Under the pieces are notes generated by a model. That model had not been told where the DNA came from, did not search any database, and worked only from the letters and a program-made list of their open reading frames with translations. From Myxococcales bacterium (GTDB taxonomy: Bacteria; Myxococcota_A; Bradymonadia; UBA7976; UBA1532), in contig JACKDL010000001.1 of the NCBI GenBank assembly GCA_020633555.1, forward strand, positions 186,001-250,000: 64,000 nt of DNA. The letters run 5' to 3'. The translations under genes and the position numbers were made by a program. This document shows, one piece after another, positions 1-7,884 of the stretch. Positions within the stretch are counted from its first letter, which is position 1; each line of letters begins with the position of its first letter.

Positions 1-228
1 ACCAACGGGCAGAACGCCATCAGTCAGGCGAAGGTGTTCACCGAGGTGGTCGATGTTTCGGGCATCGTGCTCACCAAGCTCGACGGTACGGCGAAGGGCG
101 GGGTGGTCATCGGCATCACCGACGAGATGCAGATCCCGGTGCGCTACATCGGCATCGGCGAGAAGGTCGAGGACCTGCGCCCGTTCGACGCGAAGGGCTT
201 CGCGGACGCCCTGTTCGCCGAGGACTGA
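1..228 (+). CDS. ftsY: Signal recognition particle receptor FtsY, C-terminal end (5' truncated)
   Basis: This is the last 75 codons of an SRP-family GTPase; the gene starts before the window. FtsY is the membrane-associated receptor that docks signal recognition particle with its ribosome at the Sec translocon. The visible part carries the G4/G5 end of the NG domain: TGQNA-like TNGQNAISQAK, then the diagnostic TKLDGTAKGG (residues about 30-39 of the fragment) and the closing GIGEKVEDLRPFD helix. This ending fits FtsY rather than Ffh, because Ffh would continue into a methionine-rich M domain, whereas this protein stops 12 residues after DLRPFD. A T-run downstream may belong to its terminator. 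The N-terminal A domain cannot be assessed. Confidence 0.93.
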   Translation, partial: TNGQNAISQAKVFTEVVDVSGIVLTKLDGTAKGGVVIGITDEMQIPVRYIGIGEKVEDLRPFDAKGFADALFAED

Positions 229-252
229 TCCGGCCGCTGACCCTTTGCCAAT

Positions 253-288
253 CGGCCTGTGACGGGTCGGCCGCGCCCCGGGTTTTTG
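253..288 (+). terminator. Candidate terminator after ftsY
   Basis: A CGGCC/GGCCG inverted repeat (253-257 and 269-273) is followed by TTTTT at 283-287. T-runs are rare in this GC-rich DNA, so it stands out directly behind ftsY. The T-run sits about 9 nt past the stem, further than in a textbook intrinsic terminator, so this is tentative. Confidence 0.35.
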
Positions 289-317
289 TTGTTCGGCCGC
301 GCAGCGACGTGTTACCA
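289..317 (+). promoter_or_regulatory. Candidate sigma-70-type promoter of the outer-membrane barrel operon
   Basis: TTGTTC (289-294), a 17-nt spacer and TTACCA (312-317) lie about 32 bp before the ATG at 350. The resulting leader would hold the GGAGG ribosome site at 343-347. It is inferred from spacing and partial hexamer matches only. Confidence 0.35.
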
Positions 318-349
318 CCCCGGGGGACTTCTTCGAGGGACCGGAGGCC

Positions 350-1117
350 ATGAACCGACGCGCCTGGACCGCACTCGGCGTCCTGTGCTTCGCCTGGGGA
401 CTCCTGTCGCCCGCCTACGCTCAGGACATGGACTTCTCGCCGGAGGACATGCAGGGCGGGGGCGACGACGGGGGGGCGATGACCTTCGACGTGGTCGACA
501 CTGCCGCCGCCGCCAAGGATCTCGAGAAGGCCCGCAAGGCCGAGATCGATCTGATTCGGGTGGTGCAGCGGCGCCCGTTCCTGCGCCGTGGCCGGGTCGA
601 GTTCGCGCCCTTCATGGGCACGAACATCAACGACGCCATGGTCAGCATGTTCGTGGCGGGGGCCAACCTCACCTACCACCTGACCGAAGACATGGCCATC
701 GGCGTCAACGGCGGGTATTCGCTGGGCACCGAGACCGACCTCTTCAACAAGGTCATCGAAGACTACGCCCTGCTGCCGCAGATCTCGCAGGTGCTGTGGT
801 ACGCCACCCTCGACTTCCAGTACGCGCCGGTCTACGGCAAGTTCGCCCTGTTCAACACCTGGATCATCCCCTGGGACCTCTATGTGTTGCTGGGGGCGGG
901 CTACACCCAGACCGAGCTCGCCGGCAACCCCACCCTGGCGGTGGGCGCCGGCCAGCGGTTCTTCATGAACCAGTGGTTCACGCTGAACTTCGAGCTGCGT
1001 GACAGCCTGTACCTGGAGGAGTACCCCGGCGGCTCCGAGATCGTGAACAACATGATGTTCACGGCCGGCGTGAGCTTCTTCATCCCGCCGAGCTTCGAGT
1101 ACAGGACGCTGAAGTGA
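350..1117 (+). CDS. Outer-membrane beta-barrel protein, paralogue 1
   Basis: A 255-residue exported protein. Residues 1-24 form a Sec signal peptide ending AYA|QD, followed by an acidic, Met/Gly-rich linker (about 25-60). The rest alternates hydrophobic and polar residues with many Tyr, Phe and Gly, as in small 8-12-stranded barrels. The stretch around residues 85-125 (GRVEFAPFMG, NDA, GANLTYHLT) matches the next gene nearly position for position, so the two are tandem paralogues. GGAGG lies only 2 nt before the ATG. The gene heads a three-gene run and overlaps its neighbour by GTGA, which implies translational coupling. Similar proteins are common in Myxococcota; the substrate is unknown. 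It could equally be a structural barrel with no transport role. Confidence 0.75.
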   Translation: MNRRAWTALGVLCFAWGLLSPAYAQDMDFSPEDMQGGGDDGGAMTFDVVDTAAAAKDLEKARKAEIDLIRVVQRRPFLRRGRVEFAPFMGTNINDAMVSMFVAGANLTYHLTEDMAIGVNGGYSLGTETDLFNKVIEDYALLPQISQVLWYATLDFQYAPVYGKFALFNTWIIPWDLYVLLGAGYTQTELAGNPTLAVGAGQRFFMNQWFTLNFELRDSLYLEEYPGGSEIVNNMMFTAGVSFFIPPSFEYRTLK

Positions 1118-1878
1118 GGGGCCCCGTGCTGCACGCGACCACGACGACCCTGCGCCGCGCGCTGACCTTGGGCCTGGCGTTGGCGGTGCTGCTGCCCGCG
1201 GTGGGGCAGGCCGCCAGCATCCAGGGCCCTCGCCGCTCGGCGCTCGAGCGCCTGGAAGAGGGCGACGCCATCCGCAACCGGCTGCTCCTGCGGGGCGGGC
1301 GGTTCGAGGTCGCGCCCTCGCTCGGCTTCACGATGAACGACGCCTTTCGGCGCAACATCCTGGTCGGGGCGAACCTGGCGTACAACTTCACCGACAGCCT
1401 GGCGCTGGGCGCCTCCATCTACGGCGGCTTCGGCTTCGACAGCGGCCTCGCTGAGAGCGTGGCCTCGGAGCGTCCCGATCGCACCAAGGCGGGGGCGTTC
1501 TCGGATGTGAAGCTGCTGGCGAGCGTGGAGTTCATCTACACGCCGCTCATCGGCAAGTTCGCGGTGTTCGGGCGCACGGTCTTCAACTACGACCTGCACC
1601 TCATCGCCGGGGCCGGTGGCTCGCTGGTGGGCGGCGGTGAGCAGCTCGACGACTTCGCCTTCGCGCCCGTGCTGGGCGTGGGCCTGCGCACGTTCCTCAC
1701 CCCCGGCATGTTCGTCAACGTGCAGATCCGGGACTACATCTACTCGTCGGCGCTGAACGCCGTGCCCAGCGCCGAAGGCACGGGCAAGGTGGACAGCACC
1801 ACTGAGTGGTCCAACAACTTCGCGCTGACCTTCAGCTACGGCTTCTCGTTCCCGCAGGAGCCGAAGCTCAGCAACTGA
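1114..1878 (+). CDS. Outer-membrane beta-barrel protein, paralogue 2
   Basis: A 254-residue protein starting at GTG 1114, inside the stop of the previous gene (GTGA overlap). An N-terminal signal peptide of about 34 residues ends VGQAA. The body repeats the block seen in the upstream gene: GRFEVAPSLG, NDAF, GANLAYNFT and a run of aromatic, glycine-spaced strands, ending with a KLSN tail rather than the usual terminal aromatic. Co-translation of two related barrels suggests they act together or were recently duplicated and have diverged. The following HEAT-repeat gene begins 7 bp later, so all three are probably one transcript. Function beyond the outer-membrane location is not visible. Confidence 0.72.
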   Translation: MRGPVLHATTTTLRRALTLGLALAVLLPAVGQAASIQGPRRSALERLEEGDAIRNRLLLRGGRFEVAPSLGFTMNDAFRRNILVGANLAYNFTDSLALGASIYGGFGFDSGLAESVASERPDRTKAGAFSDVKLLASVEFIYTPLIGKFAVFGRTVFNYDLHLIAGAGGSLVGGGEQLDDFAFAPVLGVGLRTFLTPGMFVNVQIRDYIYSSALNAVPSAEGTGKVDSTTEWSNNFALTFSYGFSFPQEPKLSN

Positions 1879-1885
1879 GCTGGCC

Positions 1886-3373
1886 ATGAGCTTCAAGACC
1901 GCCCTGTTCGGCTCCGCCGGGCGCCGTTGGGGCGCGTTGGTGCTGAGCAATGGCGCCTTCTACGGCGCCGGCTATGCCTTCCATCGCTACATCGACGAGT
2001 CGGCACAGTCGCCGGGCCTGACCTTCGTGTTGGTGGCCGTGTGGATGGCGCTGGGCGTAGCCGCCGCGCTGTGCACCGTGGTGGCGCTGGGCGAGACCCT
2101 GGTGCAACGCGGCTTCACCGAAAAATTCCTGCGCGACGAGATGGCCGAGCTGGACGCCCGCATTGAGGGCGGCGGCGACATGGTGGACGTCCCCGACGAT
2201 GACGGCGAGCTGGTGGTGCCCACCAAGGACGGGGGCATCCGCTTCTGGCTGCTGTTCGTCATGTTCGCCGTGGTCGGGCTGGTGGTCTCGAACGGCGCCT
2301 CGGGCGGCTTCCTGCAGCGCTACACCCACCCCGGCGTGGCGGTGGTGCACATGCGCTCCGACGATCCGGCGGTGCGGCGCACGGGCCTGAACATGCTGGC
2401 CGGGCGGCTCGACTTCGACGCCAGCCCGGCGGTGCAGGCGGTGGTCACGGCGGCGCTGAAGGACCCCGACGAAGGGGTGGCGGCCCGGGCGGCCTTCGTG
2501 GCCGGCACGCTGGGCATCGACGGCCTGAGCCCGGTGCTGGCCGACATGGTGCGGACGAAGCCCGCCCTGAGCTTCGCGGGCATGATCGCCATGGCCCAGA
2601 TCGGCCACAAGCCGCGGCCGGCGCCCCAGGCGCGCCTGGCGGCCGCGGGGTTGGTGGATGAGCCCAACGCGCTGGCGGAGCCGCTGGCGCTGACCTACAT
2701 GCTGGGCATGCTGCGGGTGCCGGCCATCGAGCGGCTGCGGGATCTGCACGCGCAGGGCGTAGCCAAGGACGACGCCGATCTGCGCTTCGCCACCATCTGG
2801 GCGCTGGGGCACATCGAGGATGCGCAGGTGCTGCCGGTGCTGGCCAAGGCGCTGGAGGACGAGGCGCTGGCGGTGCGCTGCGCCGCGGCCATGGGGCTCG
2901 AGAAGCTGGTGGTGTTCGAGTCATCGGAGCCCCTGCGCAAGGCCTTCGAGGCCTCGAAGGACCCCCTGGCGCGCTGCCCCGAGACGCTGCTGCCGGTGCA
3001 GGAGGACGGCCCGCCCATCGTGCTGGTGCCCGCCCGCAACTACGAGTTGACGCTCGTGCGCGCGCTGGCCACCACCGACGATCCGCTGCTGCTGCGCTGG
3101 CTTGTTGAGCACCAGGAGGGCCGGGAGTACCGGACCCACAAGCTGATGAAGCTGGCCTGGGAGAGCCTGAAGAAGAAGGACGACAGCGGCCAGCTCCGGG
3201 CGCTGCGTCAGCGCCGGCTGCAGCTCGAGCGGCTGCAGGCGGCCCAGGGCGGCGACGGCGGCCCGGGCGGGGATCGCCCCGGGGACGGCGGCGCGGCCGG
3301 TGCGCCCGACGGTGGCGCCGACGATGCGGGCGCCGCCGGCTCGGCCGCCGCCGACGCGGGCGCCGCTGACTGA
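1886..3373 (+). CDS. Membrane-anchored HEAT-repeat protein
   Basis: A 495-residue protein. The N-terminus has three hydrophobic segments (about 12-30, 36-60 and 116-134), the first two separated by a short loop and the third preceded by an acidic loop. From about residue 150 there are tandem alpha-helical pairs with the HEAT/Armadillo pattern (DPDEGVAARAAFVAGTLG, DADLRFATIWALGHI, DEALAVRCAAAMGLEKL), probably facing the periplasm or cytoplasm as a protein-binding scaffold. The last 45 residues are a Gly/Ala/Asp low-complexity tail. It lies 7 bp after the second barrel gene, so it may serve as an inner-membrane partner of the barrels. No catalytic motif is visible. Confidence 0.65.
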   Translation: MSFKTALFGSAGRRWGALVLSNGAFYGAGYAFHRYIDESAQSPGLTFVLVAVWMALGVAAALCTVVALGETLVQRGFTEKFLRDEMAELDARIEGGGDMVDVPDDDGELVVPTKDGGIRFWLLFVMFAVVGLVVSNGASGGFLQRYTHPGVAVVHMRSDDPAVRRTGLNMLAGRLDFDASPAVQAVVTAALKDPDEGVAARAAFVAGTLGIDGLSPVLADMVRTKPALSFAGMIAMAQIGHKPRPAPQARLAAAGLVDEPNALAEPLALTYMLGMLRVPAIERLRDLHAQGVAKDDADLRFATIWALGHIEDAQVLPVLAKALEDEALAVRCAAAMGLEKLVVFESSEPLRKAFEASKDPLARCPETLLPVQEDGPPIVLVPARNYELTLVRALATTDDPLLLRWLVEHQEGREYRTHKLMKLAWESLKKKDDSGQLRALRQRRLQLERLQAAQGGDGGPGGDRPGDGGAAGAPDGGADDAGAAGSAAADAGAAD

Positions 3374-3484
3374 GGCGCTGAGGGCGCCCACCGCCGGCGG
3401 GCCTTCCCGAGATCTGCGCCCGCCAGGGCGCGGCCCCAACCCTTGCTCCGTACAGGATATGAAGGCATGCCCGGGTTGGGCGTG

Positions 3485-3587
3485 AGCCCCATCGGTGCGT
3501 GGGGCTTCGGCTGTTCGGCTGGGCGGGGTGGTGTGCGGCCGCGCAGAGCACGGCAGGCAGGCAGGGACGGAGTGGTCGGGCGACCAC
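3485..3587. terminator. Hairpins between convergent genes
   Basis: Two stem-loops lie in the 229-bp gap between convergent genes: AGCCCCA/TGGGGCT with an 8-nt loop (3485-3506), and GTGGTC/GACCAC around GGGC (3572-3587). Neither has a T-tract, so they would be Rho-assisted or simple 3'-end stabilisers. Nothing else coding is visible in this gap. Confidence 0.35.
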
Positions 3588-3602
3588 CCCGAGGACGTTG
3601 CG

Positions 3603-5618
3603 CTACTCGAAGGCCGAGACGTCGCAGGGGGCCAGCACGATGGCGGCCCGGGTGTCGTCGGGGAAGCCGAAGCCGCTCTTCTTGGGCGCGTAGTAGATGC
3701 AGGTGTCGCCGATCTCGTTGGGCCGCACCGGCGCCTGCCACCAGATGTTCCACAGGTCGAACAGGCCACAGCCGAACAGCTCGGCGAGCACGTCGCGGGC
3801 GTCGCCGTCGAAGCCCGCGGCGCCCAGGGCGTCGGCGTCGCAGGCGTCATCCTCCAGATCCTCGGCGCCGCCGACGCCGTTCACCGCGGCGCCCGCCACA
3901 AACAGCTCGGCCTCGGTGAGCAGCACGTCGCAGCCCTGGGCCTCGTTGTCCTCGGCGAAGGCCTCCCAGCAGGCCACCAGCCGCCGGAAGAGCTGGTAGC
4001 GGGCGTCGTTGCCGGCGCCGCCGATGGTGGTCTCCTGGGTGCAGAAGCCGCCGTCGGTGCAGGTGTCGCGGGCGTCCTGATCGCACTGGCCGTCGTTCAG
4101 GCACTCCACGCAGCGCTGGTTGCCGTTGCACAGGTAGATGTCGGCGCAGTCGCAGCTCGCCTGGCAGGCGCCGCCCTTGACGCGGTAGCAGCTCGGGCCG
4201 TCCTCGCAGATGCCGGAGAGGTCCTCACAGACGGCGGTGGGATCGCACTGCGCGTCGTCGTCGCAGGGCGCGCCCGGGCCCAGGCGGCACTCGCCGGACT
4301 CCCGGTCACAGGTCAACCCCTGGCTGATGGCGCAGTTGTTGTCCTCGCGGCAGGGGGCCCCGACCTGGCCCACGCAGGCGCCCGCCTGCAGGTCGCAGAC
4401 CTGGTTGCGGATGGGGCACTCGTCCACCTCGCCGTCGCAGTTGTTGTCCTGCCCGTCGCACACCTCGGCCATGAACGGGTTGACGCCGGGGTCGTTGTCG
4501 TTGCAGTCGAAGTTGCCGTTGCGGCAGCCCCCGTCGCCGAAGCCGTCGCCGTCGTTGTCGATGCACTCGCCGGTGCCCATGCCGATGCAGGGCTGATCGC
4601 CGCCGCGGCAGTCGTCATCCACGCCGTTGCCGCAGATCTCGGTGCGGTTGGTGTGCACCCGCGGGTTGGTGTCGTCGCAGTCCACCGCGACGCAGTCCGC
4701 GCCCTCGCCATGGCCGTCCTGGTCGCGGTCGATGCAGTTGGGGCCGAGCACCAGATCGGCGCCGTTGCAGTCCTGGTCGATGCCGTCGCCCGGGATCTCG
4801 CGGGCGCCGGGGTTGATGTCGGGATCCATGTCGTTGCAGTCGATGCCCCGGCAGCCCTGGCCCTGGCCGAAGCCGTCGCGATCGGCGTCCATGCACTGCG
4901 GGTTGCAGGCCAGGTCGCCGCCCCGGCAGTCCTGATCCACGCCGTCTCCGCAGATCTCGGTGCGCCAGGGGTTCACCCGGGCGTCGCGGTCGTTGCAGTC
5001 GGGGCCGCGGCAGCCCGAGCCCTCGCCGAAGCCGTCGAGATCCATGTCGACGCAGTTCTGCAGGCAGGGGATGTCGCCGTCGGCGCAGTCGTCGTCGCGG
5101 CCGTTGCCGCAACGCTCACCCACGCCCGGGTTCACGTTGGGGTTGGTGTCGTCGCAGTCGCCGCCGCTGGCCCGATCCTCGTTGCACGCGGCATCCTGGA
5201 AGCCGTCGCCGTCGAGATCGGCGCAAGGGCCCCCGCCACAAGCGGGATCCTCAGGCGGCGCAATGCCGTTGCAGTCGTTGTCGCGGCGGTTGGCGCAGTT
5301 CTCGCGCCGGCCCGGGTTCACCAGGTTGTTCTGGTCGTCGCAGTCGCCCCCGCCCATGGCGGGATCGGGGTTGCAGCGGGCGTCCTCGTAGCCGTCGCGA
5401 TCGGCGTCGGCGCAGCCGGGCGCGCCGCCCTGGCCACCCTGGCCCCCAACCCCTGCGTCGACGCGGCCGCCCCCGCCGCCGCCCGTGCCCCCGGCGCCGC
5501 CGGCGGCCGCCATGTCCACGGGCACGCGGCCCTGATCGGCGGCGGGCTCCACTTCGGACGAGGCGCACGCGGCCAGCGCGGCGCCCGAGGCGATGAGGAT
5601 GAGGTGTTGGATGCGCAT
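3603..5618 (-). CDS. MopE-type metal-binding-motif lipoprotein
   Basis: A 671-residue protein if translated from ATG 5618, preferred over the in-frame ATG at 5639 because MRIQH begins a proper lipoprotein signal with lipobox LAAC and a G-rich site lies upstream. After a Gly/Ala-rich spacer come six tandem units of about 50 residues of the form D.D.DG......C.G.DC(D/N)D.(D/N)..VNPG..E.CG(N/D)G.D(D/Q)DC, the pattern known as the putative metal-binding motif first seen in MopE. Next comes a cysteine-rich module with 20 or more Cys (about residues 350-470), then an acidic alpha-helical C-terminal domain with a few Cys. A cell-surface calcium- or metal-binding role is likely but not proven; the C-terminal domain is unrecognised. 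Confidence 0.8.
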   Translation of the reverse strand: MRIQHLILIASGAALAACASSEVEPAADQGRVPVDMAAAGGAGGTGGGGGGRVDAGVGGQGGQGGAPGCADADRDGYEDARCNPDPAMGGGDCDDQNNLVNPGRRENCANRRDNDCNGIAPPEDPACGGGPCADLDGDGFQDAACNEDRASGGDCDDTNPNVNPGVGERCGNGRDDDCADGDIPCLQNCVDMDLDGFGEGSGCRGPDCNDRDARVNPWRTEICGDGVDQDCRGGDLACNPQCMDADRDGFGQGQGCRGIDCNDMDPDINPGAREIPGDGIDQDCNGADLVLGPNCIDRDQDGHGEGADCVAVDCDDTNPRVHTNRTEICGNGVDDDCRGGDQPCIGMGTGECIDNDGDGFGDGGCRNGNFDCNDNDPGVNPFMAEVCDGQDNNCDGEVDECPIRNQVCDLQAGACVGQVGAPCREDNNCAISQGLTCDRESGECRLGPGAPCDDDAQCDPTAVCEDLSGICEDGPSCYRVKGGACQASCDCADIYLCNGNQRCVECLNDGQCDQDARDTCTDGGFCTQETTIGGAGNDARYQLFRRLVACWEAFAEDNEAQGCDVLLTEAELFVAGAAVNGVGGAEDLEDDACDADALGAAGFDGDARDVLAELFGCGLFDLWNIWWQAPVRPNEIGDTCIYYAPKKSGFGFPDDTRAAIVLAPCDVSAFE

Positions 5619-5685
5619 GGACTGTCCCCCCGGCAACACGCGGCTTCGGATGCGGCATCCTGAGATACCGGGGGGGTCGCAGGCA

Positions 5686-5705
5686 AGCCGGGGGGCGCGC
5701 CGGCT
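5686..5705 (-). terminator. Hairpin downstream of the CoA-transferase operon
   Basis: AGCCGG (5686-5691) pairs with CCGGCT (5700-5705) across an 8-nt loop, 37 bp past the stop of the CoA-transferase B subunit. No T-tract follows, so it is a weak terminator candidate. Confidence 0.3.
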
Positions 5706-5741
5706 GCGGGGGCCCGCCGGCGGTTGCGCCTCGCCCGTCGG

Positions 5742-6401
5742 TCAGCCCACCTGGATGGTGCGCAGGTCCTCCGCGAAGGTGACCCGGCCGGTGCACGCGG
5801 CGCGGTAGTCGTCGGGGGTCACGCCGGGGGCCAGCTCGCGGACGTAGAAGCCGTCGGGGGTGATGTCGGCCACGCCCAGATCGGTGACCACCATCTGCAC
5901 GCAGCCCACGCCGGTGAGCGGCAGGCTGCAGCGGTGCACCAGCTTCGCCACGCCCTTGTTGTTGGCCTGGATCATGGTGACGATGACCCGCTTGGCGCCG
6001 TTGACCAGGTCCATGGCGCCGCCCATGCCCTTCACCATCTTGCCGGGGATCATCCAGTTGGCCAGGTCGCCGTTGTCGGCCACCTGCATGGCGCCCAGGA
6101 TGGCCAGGTCGATGTGGCCGCCGCGGATCATGGCGAAGGACTCGGCGCTGTCGAAGAAGGCCGAGCCGGGCACCGTGGTGACCGTCTGCTTGCCGGCGTT
6201 GATCAGATCGGGATCCTCGTCGCCCTCGTAGGGGAAGGGGCCGATGCCGAGCAGGCCGTTCTCGCTCTGCAGCACCACCTCGACGCCTGGGGGCACGTGG
6301 TTGGCCACCAGGGTGGGCATGCCGATGCCCAGGTTGACATAGAAGCCGTCCTGCAGCTCCTGGGCGACACGCTTCGCGATCTGGTCTCGGGTGAGGGCCA
6401 T
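5742..6401 (-). CDS. scoB: 3-oxoacid CoA-transferase, subunit B
   Basis: A 219-residue subunit of a class I CoA-transferase that moves CoA between succinyl-CoA (or acetyl-CoA) and a 3-oxoacid such as acetoacetate. The start is MALTRDQIAKRVA at 6401; extending upstream gives low-complexity shadow sequence. The catalytic glutamate sits in SENGLLGIGP (E47), the loop that forms the glutamyl-CoA thioester. GGHIDLAILGAMQVA and GAMDLVNGAK are family landmarks. It begins 1 bp after the stop of subunit A, so the pair is co-transcribed and probably coupled. The length matches bacterial ScoB. Acetate:acetoacetate CoA-transferase (AtoA) is the main alternative name. It likely serves ketone-body or short-chain acid turnover. 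Confidence 0.9.
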   Translation of the reverse strand: MALTRDQIAKRVAQELQDGFYVNLGIGMPTLVANHVPPGVEVVLQSENGLLGIGPFPYEGDEDPDLINAGKQTVTTVPGSAFFDSAESFAMIRGGHIDLAILGAMQVADNGDLANWMIPGKMVKGMGGAMDLVNGAKRVIVTMIQANNKGVAKLVHRCSLPLTGVGCVQMVVTDLGVADITPDGFYVRELAPGVTPDDYRAACTGRVTFAEDLRTIQVG

Positions 6402-6402
6402 G

Positions 6403-7107
6403 TCAGTTCGCCTCCCGCGGGCGCACGGTCCGCTGCTCGATCCACTTCTGGTAGTCGCTGCCCTGGATGATCCGCTGCACGTAGATGCCCGGCAGGTGGA
6501 TCTCGTCGGGGCTGAGCTCACCGGCAGGCACCAGCTCCTCCACCTCGGCGATGGTGATGCGCGCGGCCTTGGCGATGAGCGGGTTGAAGTTCCGGGCGGT
6601 CATGCGGAAGACCAGGTTGCCGTGGGTGTCGCCCTTCCAGGCCTTCACCAGCCCGAAGTCGCCGTGCAGGGCGCGCTCGAGCAGGTAGGTGCGGCCGTCG
6701 AACTCGCGGGTCTCGCGCCCGTCGGCGCGCACGGTGCCCACCCCGGTCGCCGTGTAGAAGGCGGGGATGCCCGCGCCGGCGGCCCGCAGCCGCTCGGCCA
6801 GGGTACCCTGGGGGCAGAGCTCCACCTCCAGCTCCCCCGACAGGAACTGGCGCTCGAACTCCTTGTTCTCGCCCACGTACGAGCCCGTCATCGTGCGGAC
6901 CTGGCGGGCCTCGAGGAGGACCCCCAGGCCCCGGCCGTCGGTGCCGGCGTTGTTGCTGACCAGGTTCAGGTCGCGCACGCCCTTCTCGTGCACGGCGCGG
7001 ATCAGGCACTCGGGGTTGCCGCTCAGGCCGAAGCCGCCGACGAGCAGCGTGGCGCCGTCGGTCAGGTCATGGATGGCCTCGGCGGCGCTGGCGAAGACCT
7101 TGTTCAT
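6403..7107 (-). CDS. scoA: 3-oxoacid CoA-transferase, subunit A
   Basis: A 234-residue partner of the B subunit. The glycine-rich loop VGGFGLSGNPECLI (about residues 23-36), NNAGTDGRGLG and the ATGVGT segment are class I alpha-subunit signatures. The C-terminus PGIYVQRIIQGSDYQKWIEQRTVR is typical of SCOT/ScoA rather than AtoD. The ATG at 7107 is preceded by GGAG at a suitable distance, and a GTGCTACGGT extended -10-like element lies at 7147-7157 in the divergent region towards the next gene. A similar GTGCTACCGT element is found before tesB and the epimerase gene in this window. Confidence 0.9.
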   Translation of the reverse strand: MNKVFASAAEAIHDLTDGATLLVGGFGLSGNPECLIRAVHEKGVRDLNLVSNNAGTDGRGLGVLLEARQVRTMTGSYVGENKEFERQFLSGELEVELCPQGTLAERLRAAGAGIPAFYTATGVGTVRADGRETREFDGRTYLLERALHGDFGLVKAWKGDTHGNLVFRMTARNFNPLIAKAARITIAEVEELVPAGELSPDEIHLPGIYVQRIIQGSDYQKWIEQRTVRPREAN

Positions 7108-7251
7108 CTGCCGCTCCAGAGGTGATGGGTGGGCTCAGCCCGCCGGACCGTAGCACGGCCCATGACGGCGAAAAACCCGCCCATGCGTTGCGGACGGGGG
7201 CGGGGCTGCCCCATCATGCGGCGCTTCGACATCGGCGCGGGGGGGCGCGGC

Positions 7252-7869
7252 ATGCTGAACCTGTATCTGGCGGCCCGCGCGTCCATCGAGATTCCAGCCG
7301 ACGTCGAGACCAACCTGGCGGCGTTCCTCGAAGCGAAGGGCCTGGTGGGGCCGCAGCTCCCGTCCGGCGAGTTCCCGCCGGGGCCCGAGGTGCGCTGGCT
7401 GTTCAGCCAGGAGGCCCACGACGCCCTGCTGCCGGCGGAGCTGACCTTTGACGCCCTGAGCATCGAGCGCAGCCCCCGGCCCCGGTTCCTGCCCGAGGCC
7501 GTCGAGGCCTTCGAGGACGCCGAGTGCACGGTCTGCGGGGATCCGCTGGATCCCGACGGCCTGGCCGACGAGCTGGCCCGCCTGAGCCTGTTCTCGGTGG
7601 AGCGCTTCGCGCTGACGTGCCCCTCGTGCCGCACCGAGCTGAGCCTGAAGGAGATCGACTTCGGCCAGCCCACCGAGGTGAGCTGCTTCTGGCTGTTCAT
7701 CGAAGGGGCGGGGACCACGCGGCTGGCGCCCAAGGTCTTGGAACGCTTGAGCAAGCTGGTGGGGACGCCGCTGGTGCAGGTGCCCGAGGTCATCGACTCC
7801 GAGGGCGAGGCCTGGGTGCCGCCGCCGACCCGGCGGGGCGGCCGCGGGCGCCGCCGCGGTCGCGACTGA
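7252..7869 (+). CDS. Hypothetical protein with a CxxC...CxxC zinc-ribbon pair
   Basis: A 205-residue soluble protein from ATG 7252; ATGs at 7129 and 7216 are also in frame, but the extra sequence is Arg/Gly-rich and shadow-like. Two CxxC pairs (C92/C95 in ECTVCGDPL and C123/C126 in CPSCRTEL) are spaced 27 residues apart, as in a zinc ribbon. The N-terminal 90 residues look like an alpha/beta domain without a known motif, and the C-terminus is an Arg/Gly tail that could contact nucleic acid. The gene converges with the histidine kinase only 15 bp away. I do not recognise the family and assign no function. Confidence 0.6.
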   Translation: MLNLYLAARASIEIPADVETNLAAFLEAKGLVGPQLPSGEFPPGPEVRWLFSQEAHDALLPAELTFDALSIERSPRPRFLPEAVEAFEDAECTVCGDPLDPDGLADELARLSLFSVERFALTCPSCRTELSLKEIDFGQPTEVSCFWLFIEGAGTTRLAPKVLERLSKLVGTPLVQVPEVIDSEGEAWVPPPTRRGGRGRRRGRD

Positions 7870-7884
7870 AGTCCTCCTCGGGGC

